Positions 18,194 through 26,193 of a stretch of 64,000 nt of DNA are shown one piece after another. The notes under the pieces are model-generated. The model saw nothing but the letters and a program-made list of their open reading frames with translations, ran no database searches and had not been told where the DNA came from. Position 1 is the stretch's first letter, and every line of letters begins with the position of its first letter. Source of the stretch: Candidatus Obscuribacter phosphatis (lineage in GTDB: Bacteria > Cyanobacteriota > Vampirovibrionia > Obscuribacterales > Obscuribacteraceae). The position numbers and the translations under genes are program-made. The DNA lies in contig MOYA01000001.1 in assembly GCA_001899315.1 (NCBI GenBank), forward strand, positions 3,080,251 through 3,144,250, given 5' to 3'.

Positions 18194-18360
18194 AAGCTTT
18201 TGGCCGCCCCTCGTTTTCGAGCTTGCCAAATTCCGCTTGACTTCACAAACCTTTCCTGTAATCTAAGGAAACTTACTAGTCCACCAAGAAATATCTATGC
18301 TTTCTTGCCCAAAAGGCAAGTCAGATCTATTTAGGTCTGACTAATTTGGCTGATATTTCG

Positions 18361-18390
18361 TCAGTTTCATCAAATTCATCAGTTTCATCA
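18361..18390 (+). repeat. 12-bp direct repeat upstream of a TPR gene
   Basis: TCAGTTTCATCA occurs at 18361-18372 and 18379-18390, an 18-bp period, 18 bp before the ATG at 18408. A 7-bp inverted repeat, AGTCAGA (18319-18325) and TCTGACT (18336-18342), lies just upstream. The 214-bp gap 18194-18407 holds no gene. These may be regulatory or slippage products. Confidence 0.6.
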
Positions 18391-18407
18391 TTGAATAAAG
18401 GCAAGCG

Positions 18408-19619
18408 ATGGCTATTGACCTAAAGAAGTGGCAGAAGCACTTCAAAGAGAAAGTGCTCGATAATCCCAAATACAAATGGTACAGACGCTCAGTTTATGCC
18501 ATCTCATTTGGCTATGCCATTTTCTTGGCTGTACAAAGCAGTCCTTATTACAGCGCCATTGGCCAAGCTGAAAGCGCCTACAAACAAGGGAATTACCCCT
18601 TAGCTGAAACCTATTTGAAAGAATCTCTTGCACTGTGCGAGACATTTGGGAGCGACTGGCAAAACGATAAACGCACAGTGCGAGCCATGAACAATCTGGC
18701 TGAGCTTTATCGCCAACAAGGCAGATACCGAGAAGCCGAGCCTTACTATCGCAAAACAATCGAAGCGGCCAAAGTCAACTTTGCTGAAAACCGCCCGGAA
18801 AGAGCTGTAGTGCATAACAATTTGGCGGCCCTTCTGCGCGAAATGGGTCGCTATAAGGAATCGGAAAGCGAGTACAAAGAGGCACTGAAAATTTGGCAAG
18901 AAAAGGTCAAACAAGACTCACCGCAATTGGCCAAGTTTATGTGTGGCTATGCCAAACTGCTCTGCGACCAGGGTCGCTATCAAGAATCGGAAGATTTATA
19001 TCTTAAGGCACTGGCCCTTAACGAGGCAAAAGTAGGCAAGAGCGATGTGGACAATGCCTACATCTTAGCCAATATCGGTGGACTCTACCGCGAGACCAAG
19101 AAATACGACCTAGCCGAGAAGTATTACAAGCAAGCGCTCGCCCTCGACTTAGCCGTGCTTGGCCAAGAACATCCCGATACGGCTTCAGACTATAACAATC
19201 TGGCAGCGCTCTACCGAGAACAAGGCAAGTACGATTTGGCCACGCCGCTCTTTGAAAAGGCTCTAAATATTAGACTGGCAAAGCTTGGCCCAAATCACCG
19301 CCTAACGGCAAAAACTTTGATGGGCAAAGCCGAATTAGCCAGGCGGCAAAAAGACTATAAAAACGCTGTCTTATTTGCCCAAAAGGCACTCTTGATTCAA
19401 GAGAAGAACCTTGACGCCCAACACCCCGAAAGAGCCGAATGCCTTGACATATTGGGACAGACTTATCTGGACGCTGGAGAGCGCCAAAAGGCTGTGAAAC
19501 CGCTAAGCCAAGCACTTGTCATCAGAGAAAAACTGCTTGACCCCAGCCACCCCGACCGCCTGGCTTCTGTGCAACACCTCAAGCAGGCACGAAATAATTT
19601 ATTAGAATCGGGACAGTGA
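18408..19619 (+). CDS. TPR protein with kinesin-light-chain-like repeats
   Basis: This 403-residue protein has a likely N-terminal membrane helix at about residues 27-46 (YAISFGYAIFLAVQSS), then a long array of ~42-residue TPR repeats of the kinesin-light-chain type. Examples are AMNNLAELYRQQGRYREAEP and DYNNLAALYREQGKYDLATP. At least seven repeats are visible. Such arrays bind other proteins; no catalytic domain is present. It is a single gene between a nucleoside hydrolase and mrp, and it starts behind GGCAAGCG. The function is unknown beyond protein-protein interaction. Confidence 0.85.
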   Translation: MAIDLKKWQKHFKEKVLDNPKYKWYRRSVYAISFGYAIFLAVQSSPYYSAIGQAESAYKQGNYPLAETYLKESLALCETFGSDWQNDKRTVRAMNNLAELYRQQGRYREAEPYYRKTIEAAKVNFAENRPERAVVHNNLAALLREMGRYKESESEYKEALKIWQEKVKQDSPQLAKFMCGYAKLLCDQGRYQESEDLYLKALALNEAKVGKSDVDNAYILANIGGLYRETKKYDLAEKYYKQALALDLAVLGQEHPDTASDYNNLAALYREQGKYDLATPLFEKALNIRLAKLGPNHRLTAKTLMGKAELARRQKDYKNAVLFAQKALLIQEKNLDAQHPERAECLDILGQTYLDAGERQKAVKPLSQALVIREKLLDPSHPDRLASVQHLKQARNNLLESGQ

Positions 19620-19672
19620 GCCCCGGCAGAGGCTATGATCTGACTGATATAGTAGCCAGCCAAGGGTAAGTC

Positions 19673-20761
19673 ATGTTCGGAAGTAAGAAAACCGGCGTTC
19701 ACGTTCAAGAAGCCGACGTCAAAAAAGCTCTTTCACAAGTTATGGACCCCGACCTCAACATCGATGTGGTCACCCTAGGTTTTATTTCTGAAATCAAGAT
19801 TGAAGGCAGCAAGGTCAGCTTCAAACTGACTCTCACCACACCCGCTTGCCCGGTCAAAGAAAAAATGGAGCAAGAGTGCAAAGATGTGGTGTTGGCTCTG
19901 CCCGGCATTGAGACTGTGGAAATGGAAACCACAGCGCAGGTGCCGAACCAGCGCAAAAACTCAGACAAAGAACCGATACCGGGCATCAAGCACTTAATTG
20001 CAGTGACTTCGGGCAAAGGTGGAGTCGGCAAATCTACAGTATCGGTCAACCTGGCTGTAGCCCTGGCAAAGATGGGTGCTTCGGTCGGCATCCTTGATGC
20101 CGATATCACCGGACCCAATATTCCAATCATGATGGGCGTCGATAATTACGAACCGACTGCTAAAGATGGTCGCATCATTCCGGCTGAGAACCATGGCGTC
20201 AAATGTATCTCAATGGCTTTCTTTGTCCCTAAAGACACCCCGCTTATCTGGCGCGGACCGATGCTCGACAAAGGCATCAAACAATTCCTGCGTGATGTCG
20301 AATGGGGCGAGCTAGATTATCTTATCGTCGACATGCCCCCGGGCACAGGCGACGCGCAGCTTTCCATATCCACCGCCACCCAGCTTTCCGGCGGCGTCAT
20401 CGTCACCACTCCGCAAGAAGTGGCTTTGCTGGACGGCATGCGCGGCTTGACCATGTTCCAAAAGATGGAAGTGCCGATTTTGGGCTTCATAGAAAATATG
20501 AGCTATTTCCAGCCCAAAGGCTCAAGTGAGCAGTTTGAAATTTTTGGCAGAGGCGGCGGCAAGCGTTTAGCCGAAGAAACCGAAGTGCCCTTCTTGGGCG
20601 AGATTCCGCTTGATCCGGAAGTGCGCATGGGCGGCGACGCCGGTGTGCCGGTCACAGTCAGCGATGAAAACAGCCCGGTCACCCAGGCTTTCATGTCTAT
20701 CGCCAAGCAAGTGGCCGCCCAGGTTTCCATTCACAACCATCAGGCCTTGACTGCAGTCTAA
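19673..20761 (+). CDS. mrp: Mrp/NBP35-type ATPase with N-terminal DUF59
   Basis: Mrp/ApbC ATPases carry iron-sulfur clusters to target proteins. Residues 10-80 are a DUF59 domain like SufT (DVVTLGFISE, TTPACPVKEK). The ParA/MinD-like ATPase starts with the deviant Walker A SGKGGVGKST (113-122), followed by LIVDMPPGTGD. Family members often have CxxC after ENMSYF. Here the segment reads ENMSYFQPKGSSEQFEIFGR without cysteines, as in cyanobacterial Mrp. At 362 residues it is of normal length. A zinc-ribbon gene begins 2 bp after its stop. Confidence 0.92.
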   Translation: MFGSKKTGVHVQEADVKKALSQVMDPDLNIDVVTLGFISEIKIEGSKVSFKLTLTTPACPVKEKMEQECKDVVLALPGIETVEMETTAQVPNQRKNSDKEPIPGIKHLIAVTSGKGGVGKSTVSVNLAVALAKMGASVGILDADITGPNIPIMMGVDNYEPTAKDGRIIPAENHGVKCISMAFFVPKDTPLIWRGPMLDKGIKQFLRDVEWGELDYLIVDMPPGTGDAQLSISTATQLSGGVIVTTPQEVALLDGMRGLTMFQKMEVPILGFIENMSYFQPKGSSEQFEIFGRGGGKRLAEETEVPFLGEIPLDPEVRMGGDAGVPVTVSDENSPVTQAFMSIAKQVAAQVSIHNHQALTAV

Positions 20762-20762
20762 A

Positions 20763-21323
20763 ATGCACTGCCAGAATTGTTCTTACACAGTCGAAACAGG
20801 CTGGGCTTTTTGTCCCTCTTGTGGCGTTATCTTGACGCCTCTGAAAAAGTTCAAAGAAGTTGAGAAAAGCCAAAGTCGCAAATTCACTATGAAAGAGCTG
20901 ACTGTCGACGTCATCGTCAGACAAGCATTGGCCGGCAGCGACTGGCAGAAAGTCTGTCGAGAGATAATGGACGCCAATGAAATCACCGCCAAAGATGTGC
21001 TGCAAGAGTTACACCGCCGCGGCTACAAAATAGAAGACGGCAAGCCGGTCAAAATAAGCGGCAAAGCTCGCTTGCTTTCCATCGGCGGGCAAGACAATCT
21101 GGTGGTATTTTCGCGCAAGGAAAATGCTGAAATAGCAGCAGAGCCCGGTGAAAACAAAGAGACACAGAAAGAGTACAAGCTGAAAGGCATGACACTAGCG
21201 GCGGTGAAGCAGAATTTGCTCGACGCTTTCGAGGAATTAGATCTTGGCGAACCGGACAAAACAAAAGCAGTCGAAGCCTTAGCCGCCGCCTATGCACTTT
21301 TAGAAAATCTGGAAACTACATAG
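20763..21323 (+). CDS. Zinc-ribbon protein of unknown function
   Basis: This 186-residue protein begins with a four-cysteine zinc ribbon (CQNC at 3-6 and CPSC at 17-20). The rest is helical and charged, with a segment DWQKVCREIMDANEITAKDV that reads like a helix-turn-helix or ubiquitin-associated-like bundle. The C-terminal ~50 residues form another helical unit (TLAAVKQNLLDAFEELDLG). I do not recognise the family. The ATG is 2 bp past the mrp stop, so the two are probably cotranscribed and may act together. No membrane segment or signal is present. Confidence 0.75.
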   Translation: MHCQNCSYTVETGWAFCPSCGVILTPLKKFKEVEKSQSRKFTMKELTVDVIVRQALAGSDWQKVCREIMDANEITAKDVLQELHRRGYKIEDGKPVKISGKARLLSIGGQDNLVVFSRKENAEIAAEPGENKETQKEYKLKGMTLAAVKQNLLDAFEELDLGEPDKTKAVEALAAAYALLENLETT

Positions 21324-21400
21324 TTTTCGAGCTATTATAAGAAACGACAAGCAAATACGGGCCCCGCTTCGTTTCCCACCCTCGACCCTATATACGGTGC

Positions 21401-23092
21401 ATGCTCAAAAGTATACACATTAGAGACTTTGCTCTCATCGAAAATACTCTGGTAGATTGGACCGCCGGATTAAATGTTTTGACAGGCGAAACCGGCGCCG
21501 GCAAATCTATCTTGATGGACGCCCTCAGCGCTGTCCTGGGCGGCAAGGTATCGCCGTCTATAATCAGACCAGGAAAAGAAAAAGCCTTTATCGAAGCAGT
21601 CTTTGCCGCCGATTCTTATGTGACCGCCTTTCTGAAGCGCGAAGAACTGCTTGCCGAAGATAACAGCGACGAAGTGATCGTCGCCAGAGAGATAGGCAAA
21701 AGCGGCAGCAAGGTGCGTATAAACGGCACCTTGGTTAATACCAATATACTGGCCGAACTGAGAGCGATGCTGGTGACAGTGCATGCCCAACACGAAGCCC
21801 GCACCCTCATGTCGCCCCAATCGCAACTGGAACTTTTAGACGGCTTGGGTGCCGAGAGTCATCAGAAATTGGTCGATAAAGTGAAGACACTTTATTTGAG
21901 ACACCGAGACTTGGCCAATGAACTGAACAATCTCAGCATGTCTGAAGAAGACCGACTCAAGTCTCTTGATTTTGCCCGTTTTCAATGGCAAGAACTGAAT
22001 AATGCCGAGCTAAGTAACGCCAACGAGGACGAAGAGCTTGAGCGTGAGATTAGCGTGCTGGTCAATGCTATTGATCTAAAGAGTCAATCAATGACTGCGC
22101 AAGAACTCTTAACCGGCGGCAATATGGAAGAAATTTCGGCTGTCGATCTAGTGCAGAAAGCTCTTAGCGAAGTAGAAAAATCGTTGCGTTTTGACCCCAG
22201 CCTGGCACCACTGGTGGAGACACTGCAGAGCGGACTGGCTTCTATTGAAGAAGCCTCACTTTCACTGAGACGCTACGGCGACAGTCTCGACACCGACCCA
22301 GATACGCTCAGCGACTTAGAAGCAAGAGCGGCCCTGCTCTCTACGATAAAGCGCAAATACGGTCCGACTCTGGCTGAGGCCATGCAAAAAGAAGCGGCTT
22401 TAGCCGAGCAGGTCGACCGCCTCGAGAACAGCGCCTTGACCTTGAGCAAAATGCAGAACGAGCTGGCCGAACTGGAAGGCACAATGATGAAAGCCGCCCG
22501 CGAACTAAGCGAAAAGAGGCTCAAGCTTTCACAAAATCTCTCTGCCAAAGTAGAAGGTCATTTAAAAGATCTAGGCATGGAAAAATGCCGCTTCGAGATC
22601 TCTTTTCAAGAGCTGCCCGGTTGTGGACCAAGCGGCATCGATAGGCTCGAATTTTTGATAAGTCCCAACCCCGGGCAACCGGCCATGCCCCTGGCCAAAA
22701 TCGCTTCGGGCGGCGAATTGTCACGCATTATGCTGGCAATCAAAACTATTTTTGCTTCGGCAGACCATGTGTCAACTGTCATCTTTGATGAGATTGACAC
22801 AGGACTATCAGGTCGTGTGCTCAATGCTGTGAGAGATAAACTAGCCGCCCTTTCGCGCTCGCATCAAATATTGTGCATTACCCACCAGCCGATTGTAGCT
22901 TCAGTGGCTGACAACTATTTAGAAGTCAAGAAAGAACATTGCAAAGATGAAACTGTGGTCAGCGTCAGCAAGCTGGATGATGAAATGAGACTAAGATCGC
23001 TTGCCGCCATGGCCAGCGGCAATGCCAGTGAAGAGTCGTTAAGTTTTGCCAGATCATTAATGGAACAGGCAAATAGCGCCAGAGGCGTCTAA
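21401..23092 (+). CDS. recN: DNA repair protein RecN
   Basis: RecN is an SMC-like ATPase that acts at DNA double-strand breaks. The 563-residue protein has the Walker A GETGAGKS (29-36), a long coiled-coil middle region, then the signature ASGGELSRIMLAIK and the Walker B VIFDEIDTGLSG. The segment CITHQPIVASVADNYLEVKK near the end matches the family. The length is typical. The start at ATG 21401 gives the canonical N-terminus LKSIHIRDFALIEN. The gene is followed by tRNA-Gln with its own promoter. Confidence 0.96.
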   Translation: MLKSIHIRDFALIENTLVDWTAGLNVLTGETGAGKSILMDALSAVLGGKVSPSIIRPGKEKAFIEAVFAADSYVTAFLKREELLAEDNSDEVIVAREIGKSGSKVRINGTLVNTNILAELRAMLVTVHAQHEARTLMSPQSQLELLDGLGAESHQKLVDKVKTLYLRHRDLANELNNLSMSEEDRLKSLDFARFQWQELNNAELSNANEDEELEREISVLVNAIDLKSQSMTAQELLTGGNMEEISAVDLVQKALSEVEKSLRFDPSLAPLVETLQSGLASIEEASLSLRRYGDSLDTDPDTLSDLEARAALLSTIKRKYGPTLAEAMQKEAALAEQVDRLENSALTLSKMQNELAELEGTMMKAARELSEKRLKLSQNLSAKVEGHLKDLGMEKCRFEISFQELPGCGPSGIDRLEFLISPNPGQPAMPLAKIASGGELSRIMLAIKTIFASADHVSTVIFDEIDTGLSGRVLNAVRDKLAALSRSHQILCITHQPIVASVADNYLEVKKEHCKDETVVSVSKLDDEMRLRSLAAMASGNASEESLSFARSLMEQANSARGV

Positions 23093-23139
23093 TCGCTCGC
23101 TTCTTTATTTAATATTGCTGAATAGAAGAGCCTATTTCA

Positions 23140-23169
23140 TTGACACGAATGTATATCATTCAATAGAAT
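23140..23169 (+). promoter_or_regulatory. Sigma-70-type promoter for tRNA-Gln
   Basis: A perfect TTGACA (23140-23145) and TAGAAT (23164-23169) are separated by 18 nt. The predicted start of transcription near 23176 lies about 28 nt before the tRNA. This is the clearest promoter in the window. Confidence 0.75.
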
Positions 23170-23203
23170 GCACTTTACCCTCTGACTTTGTCTTGGGGTT
23201 TAT

Positions 23204-23275
23204 TGGGGCGTCGCCAAGTGGTAAGGCATCTGGTTTTGGTCCAGACACTCCGAGGTTCGAATCCTTGCGCCCCAG
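23204..23275 (+). tRNA. tRNA-Gln (anticodon TTG)
   Basis: A complete cloverleaf can be drawn. The acceptor arms are TGGGGCG (23204-23210) and CGCCCCA (23268-23274), with discriminator G at 23275. The D stem is GCC/GGC and the anticodon stem is TCTGG/CCAGA, with anticodon TTG at 23236-23238. The T arm is CGAGG-TTCGAAT-CCTTG. The CCA end is not encoded. It reads CAA, and CAG by wobble. It lies between recN and rplY. Confidence 0.97.
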
Positions 23276-23355
23276 TTCTGCTTGTCTAGATAGACAGCTG
23301 CTCTCAAAGAGCCATTAAAACTAAGCCCATTAATCCAAATTGCAGGAAAAGAGTC

Positions 23356-23937
23356 ATGGAGAAATTTACACTGGCAGTCTCGAAGCGCCAGGCCAAAACC
23401 CCGAACCAGCTGAGACGCGAAGGTTTAATCCCGGGCACCCTTTACGGAGCCGGTGTAGCTTCTGAAAACATTCAGTTCTGCGCCAAAGAGTTCGGCCACC
23501 TTCCCGCCGCCGCCTACTCTCACATGATCGAACTTGACTATGAAGGTCAGAAAATCAACGCCTTGATTCGTCAAGTACAGCGCAAATCAACCAAAGACTT
23601 TGTCTACACCGTAGAACTCTACAGAGTAGACCTGAGCAAAAAGCTCACAGTATCAGTACCGCTCAAATTCGTCGGTGTCTGCCCTGCTGTTCAAGCCGGC
23701 GGTATCCCGGTCGAGAACTATCAGCAAGCCGAATTGGAATGCTTGCCCAGTCAGATTCCGGACTTTGTTGAAATCGATATGTCCACCATCCAAACTGTTG
23801 ATGGATGCATCCACTTCGGCGAAGTAAAAGTGGCTGAAGGCGTGAAAATTCTCAATCCCCATGATGAAATCGTGGTCAAGATTGTTGCTCCCAAAGCCGC
23901 TCCTACCCCCAAAGAAGCTGCAGCAGCCAAGAAATAA
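23356..23937 (+). CDS. rplY: Ribosomal protein bL25 (CTC form)
   Basis: This 193-residue protein is the long bL25/CTC form of the 5S-rRNA-binding ribosomal protein. It has the N-terminal bL25 domain (RREGLIPGTLYGAGV, IRQVQRKSTKDFVYTVELYR) followed by the C-terminal beta domain (LKFVGVCPAVQAGGIPVENY). The tail is Ala/Pro/Lys-rich, as is common. The ATG at 23356 follows GGAAAAGAG. The gene ends just before a strong intrinsic terminator. Confidence 0.95.
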   Translation: MEKFTLAVSKRQAKTPNQLRREGLIPGTLYGAGVASENIQFCAKEFGHLPAAAYSHMIELDYEGQKINALIRQVQRKSTKDFVYTVELYRVDLSKKLTVSVPLKFVGVCPAVQAGGIPVENYQQAELECLPSQIPDFVEIDMSTIQTVDGCIHFGEVKVAEGVKILNPHDEIVVKIVAPKAAPTPKEAAAAKK

Positions 23938-23956
23938 TCTAGGCGCTAAGAGAAAC

Positions 23957-23986
23957 AAAAAGCCTCCGCAAGCGGAGGCTTTTTTA
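23957..23986 (+). terminator. Intrinsic terminator after rplY
   Basis: The stem AGCCTCCGC / GCGGAGGCT (23961-23980) is followed by a run of six T (23980-23985), with A residues upstream, about 20 bp after the rplY stop. It may also act against the minus-strand genes that end at 24047. Confidence 0.93.
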
Positions 23987-24046
23987 TTTGGTAACCATCT
24001 ACTTCACCTCAGTATTTGCGCCAACCTGGCGCAAAATTCAACGCCT

Positions 24047-24487
24047 TCAGCCACCACCGCCGCCGCCCGAAAAGGCACTGAAGCCACTGCTTGGACCGGC
24101 ACCTGTATAGGTGCGATGACTGGCGTACTGTGCCACCTGCGCATAGCCGACTTGGGCTTGATATCGCATATTTGGATTTTTGCTATAAGAAGCAACCCAG
24201 GAATAATGCTGCATCGCCCTTTGTGTTTGATTGAGATTGTGATAGCAGAGCGCCAGGTAGTAATGCGACTGATCGTTACAGTAACCGCCCTGATCCGCTT
24301 TCTCAAAGAGAGCGGCAGCTGGACCATAATGCTGCTGACCAAACTCCTGCACAGCCTGTTTGAAGCTAGCCGGCACCGCCTGTGGCTTAACTGCGGACGG
24401 CTTCTTGTTCTTCGCTTCAACAAAGGCAGAATTGAAAACCAGAAGCATTGCCGCAGAGACCAAAAGAAAGGAAACCTGTCGCATCAT
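24047..24487 (-). CDS. Secreted small TPR-like protein
   Basis: This 146-residue protein has a signal peptide (MMRQVSFLLVSAAMLLV, cleavage near FVEA) and two or three TPR-like helical pairs, such as ASFKQAVQEFGQQHYGPAAA and YYLALCYHNLNQTQRAMQHY. It ends in a Gly-rich tail (SGGGGGG). The start at 24487 was chosen because GAGAAGG lies five bases upstream; the frame extends to 24544 without a ribosome site. It lies 57 bp after the outer-membrane-like gene at 24545 and is probably cotranscribed with it. The function is unknown. Confidence 0.75.
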   Translation of the reverse strand: MMRQVSFLLVSAAMLLVFNSAFVEAKNKKPSAVKPQAVPASFKQAVQEFGQQHYGPAAALFEKADQGGYCNDQSHYYLALCYHNLNQTQRAMQHYSWVASYSKNPNMRYQAQVGYAQVAQYASHRTYTGAGPSSGFSAFSGGGGGG

Positions 24488-24544
24488 CAAAACCTTCTCT
24501 CGCGCAATAAATATAGAAGAGCTTCCACATCCATCATAGTTCAC

Positions 24545-25324
24545 TCACCAGGGAAGGTGATCAAATCTGTACGAATATCCCACCCCGACTGCAAAAGAAG
24601 GGGAAGTACGGGTCAGGCCGGTGGCACATTCAAAATCGACCTGATGGACTTTCTTGAATTTATAGACACCACCAAAGTGCAAAAGTTGTTGTGAGGGCTT
24701 GTTTTGATTCTGAATGAAATAACCGGCGTATTCGGCAAAAATGCTGGCTCTATCGCCGATATTGCGACTGAGCATGACAAAGGGCTGCCATTGCAGATCA
24801 CCGGCATTATTCATCAAGATCAATGATTGCATACCACAAAGAGCAGTCTTGTCGGTAAGCTGAATCGTATAGGGCAGGCGAAAAACAGGTTGCACAGCCG
24901 TTCCAGAGACAGCTTTTCTGCCTGTGGGAATATTGGCTGCGGCAACCAGAGAAGCATGAAATTTAGGTACGTCTATAAGCTGAAACTTACAACCGGCTTC
25001 GCCAAGACCGGAAGCACCGTTATAAGATTCACCCCGTCTTTTAAATATCACTTCCTGAGGCACAAACATCTGCACTTCTAAGCGCTTCAAGGCGCCTAGG
25101 CGCACCTGTGTTTCAGGAATGTCGAAGTAATTGGCACTATTTTGGAACTTCTGATAGAGAGTACCGTTTTCAAGCTGCAAAGTGCCTTTGGGAACGATCA
25201 AAGACGACTGACAAAAGCTCGGTCTATTTGTGTCAATCAAATCGTCTTTGCTAAGCGCCCGCACTTCTGTACAAGAAAACAGAAGTACTATCAGAGATAT
25301 TGCCGCTTGGAAGTTCGCTTTCAA
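24545..25324 (-). CDS. Putative outer-membrane beta-barrel protein (phenol MetA-pathway-like)
   Basis: This 259-residue protein has a signal peptide (about residues 1-24, ending near VRA) and alternating beta strands ending in an aromatic residue (YSYRFDHLPW), typical of outer-membrane barrels. The segment DTNRPSFCQSSLIVPKG resembles the DxxRP start of the MetA-pathway phenol-degradation family of barrel proteins. Transport substrate cannot be inferred. The start is TTG 25324 behind GGAAAG. It precedes the small TPR gene in the same operon. Confidence 0.65.
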   Translation of the reverse strand: MKANFQAAISLIVLLFSCTEVRALSKDDLIDTNRPSFCQSSLIVPKGTLQLENGTLYQKFQNSANYFDIPETQVRLGALKRLEVQMFVPQEVIFKRRGESYNGASGLGEAGCKFQLIDVPKFHASLVAAANIPTGRKAVSGTAVQPVFRLPYTIQLTDKTALCGMQSLILMNNAGDLQWQPFVMLSRNIGDRASIFAEYAGYFIQNQNKPSQQLLHFGGVYKFKKVHQVDFECATGLTRTSPSFAVGVGYSYRFDHLPW

Positions 25325-25395
25325 TTATCTTTCCGTCAACCTGTCAATTCTAATGGGCTCTTGGGTTGAATGCTTAGCCGAGGTCAAATTTAATA

Positions 25396-25431
25396 ATTAC
25401 ACCATTCCACAAACTCGTGTAATAGTGTAAT
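25396..25431. promoter_or_regulatory. Candidate operator of the ArsR-type regulator
   Basis: ATTACAC (25396-25402) is an inverted copy of GTGTAAT, which occurs twice in tandem (25417-25423 and 25425-25431). The set lies 32-67 bp before the TTG start of the regulator and overlaps a TAATAT that could be the -10 box (25428-25433). ArsR/SmtB proteins commonly bind AT-rich inverted repeats at such a place. Confidence 0.6.
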
Positions 25432-25462
25432 ATAAAAATACGCCGGTTTGGAGAAAGCCATC

Positions 25463-25843
25463 TTGAAAGATGCCAAGCTTGATTTAGTTGAGTTCAAAGA
25501 TACTTGTTGCCCCGTGCAGGTCATGCTTCCTGACGAAACACCGCTCACCGACAAGGAAGCTAATGATCTAGAGGATCTCTTCAAGGTCCTGGCAAACGAC
25601 ACAAGATTGAAACTCTTGCACACTTTAGCGAGGGTGGAAGAAATGTGTGTCTGCGACCTTGCCCAAAGCCTCGGCATGAACGTTCAAGCAATTTCAAACC
25701 AGCTGCAAAGGCTGGCGGACCGGGGCATAGTTGCCACCAAGCGCAGTGGCAACATGATCTATTACAGAGTGGTAGACCGCTGCCTCATTGACATACTAAA
25801 GAAAGCGCAGTGCCTGCTCAATGATGCAGAGAATAACAAATAG
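25463..25843 (+). CDS. ArsR/SmtB-family metal-sensing repressor
   Basis: This 126-residue winged-helix regulator has the metal-binding motif EEMCVCDLAQ (C62, C64) on the recognition-helix side and a second Cys pair near the N-terminus (DTCCPV, C15, C16). This layout resembles CadC-type Cd/Pb/Zn sensors. Such proteins leave the operator when metal binds. The start is TTG 25463 with GGAG nine bases upstream; the frame also opens at TTG 25448. The gene is followed 28 bp later by a cysteine-rich metallothionein-like gene, the expected target. The metal sensed cannot be fixed from sequence. Confidence 0.85.
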   Translation: MKDAKLDLVEFKDTCCPVQVMLPDETPLTDKEANDLEDLFKVLANDTRLKLLHTLARVEEMCVCDLAQSLGMNVQAISNQLQRLADRGIVATKRSGNMIYYRVVDRCLIDILKKAQCLLNDAENNK

Positions 25844-25871
25844 TGCTCGCAAGAGCCGGGAGGATTAGACA

Positions 25872-26030
25872 ATGACCGAAGAGAAACAAGACAAAAAGCA
25901 AAGCTGTTGCAGCTGCTGTGAAAAATCTGCCTGTACTCCCTGTAAAGGGTGCGAATGCTGCTGTTGCTGCTGCAAAGAATACAAAGAAGGACAGACCTGC
26001 TCCTGTTCCAAAGATAGTCCTTGCTGCTAA
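25872..26030 (+). CDS. Metallothionein-like cysteine-rich small protein
   Basis: This 52-residue protein contains 17 cysteines, one third of its residues, and no histidine. The cysteines occur as CC, CSCC, CTPC, CKGC, a run of six cysteines (29-34), CSC and a terminal CC, spaced by Lys and Glu. This composition fits a metal-thiolate cluster protein. It does not follow the pattern of cyanobacterial SmtA that I know. GGGAGG lies eight bases before the ATG. The gene sits 28 bp downstream of the ArsR-type regulator and ends 24 bp before a terminator, forming a two-gene unit. The role in binding Cd, Zn, Cu or As is inferred from composition and context. Confidence 0.8.
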   Translation: MTEEKQDKKQSCCSCCEKSACTPCKGCECCCCCCKEYKEGQTCSCSKDSPCC

Positions 26031-26053
26031 ATAGAGACAAACCAAGACCAAAG

Positions 26054-26089
26054 AAGAGAGACCGAAAGTGAAATTGAGGTCTCTCTTTT
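26054..26089 (+). terminator. Intrinsic terminator after the metallothionein-like gene
   Basis: The stem AAGAGAGACC (26054-26063) pairs with GGTCTCTCTT (26078-26087) across a 14-nt loop, followed by TT. It closes the ArsR-metallothionein unit. Confidence 0.85.
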
Positions 26090-26193
26090 GTTTGTATCTA
26101 TTCTTTGGCCTGACCGACTAGACAAAACTATTGCCAAGCCTGGAAAATTCCCCACTAATCTGATGTAGATAAGGCGATCAAAGGGCAAGGAAA

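Noticed and set aside
23861..24694. 277-residue plus-strand open frame
   Set aside because: It runs through the end of rplY, its terminator and antisense to two supported minus-strand genes, and has no ribosome site.
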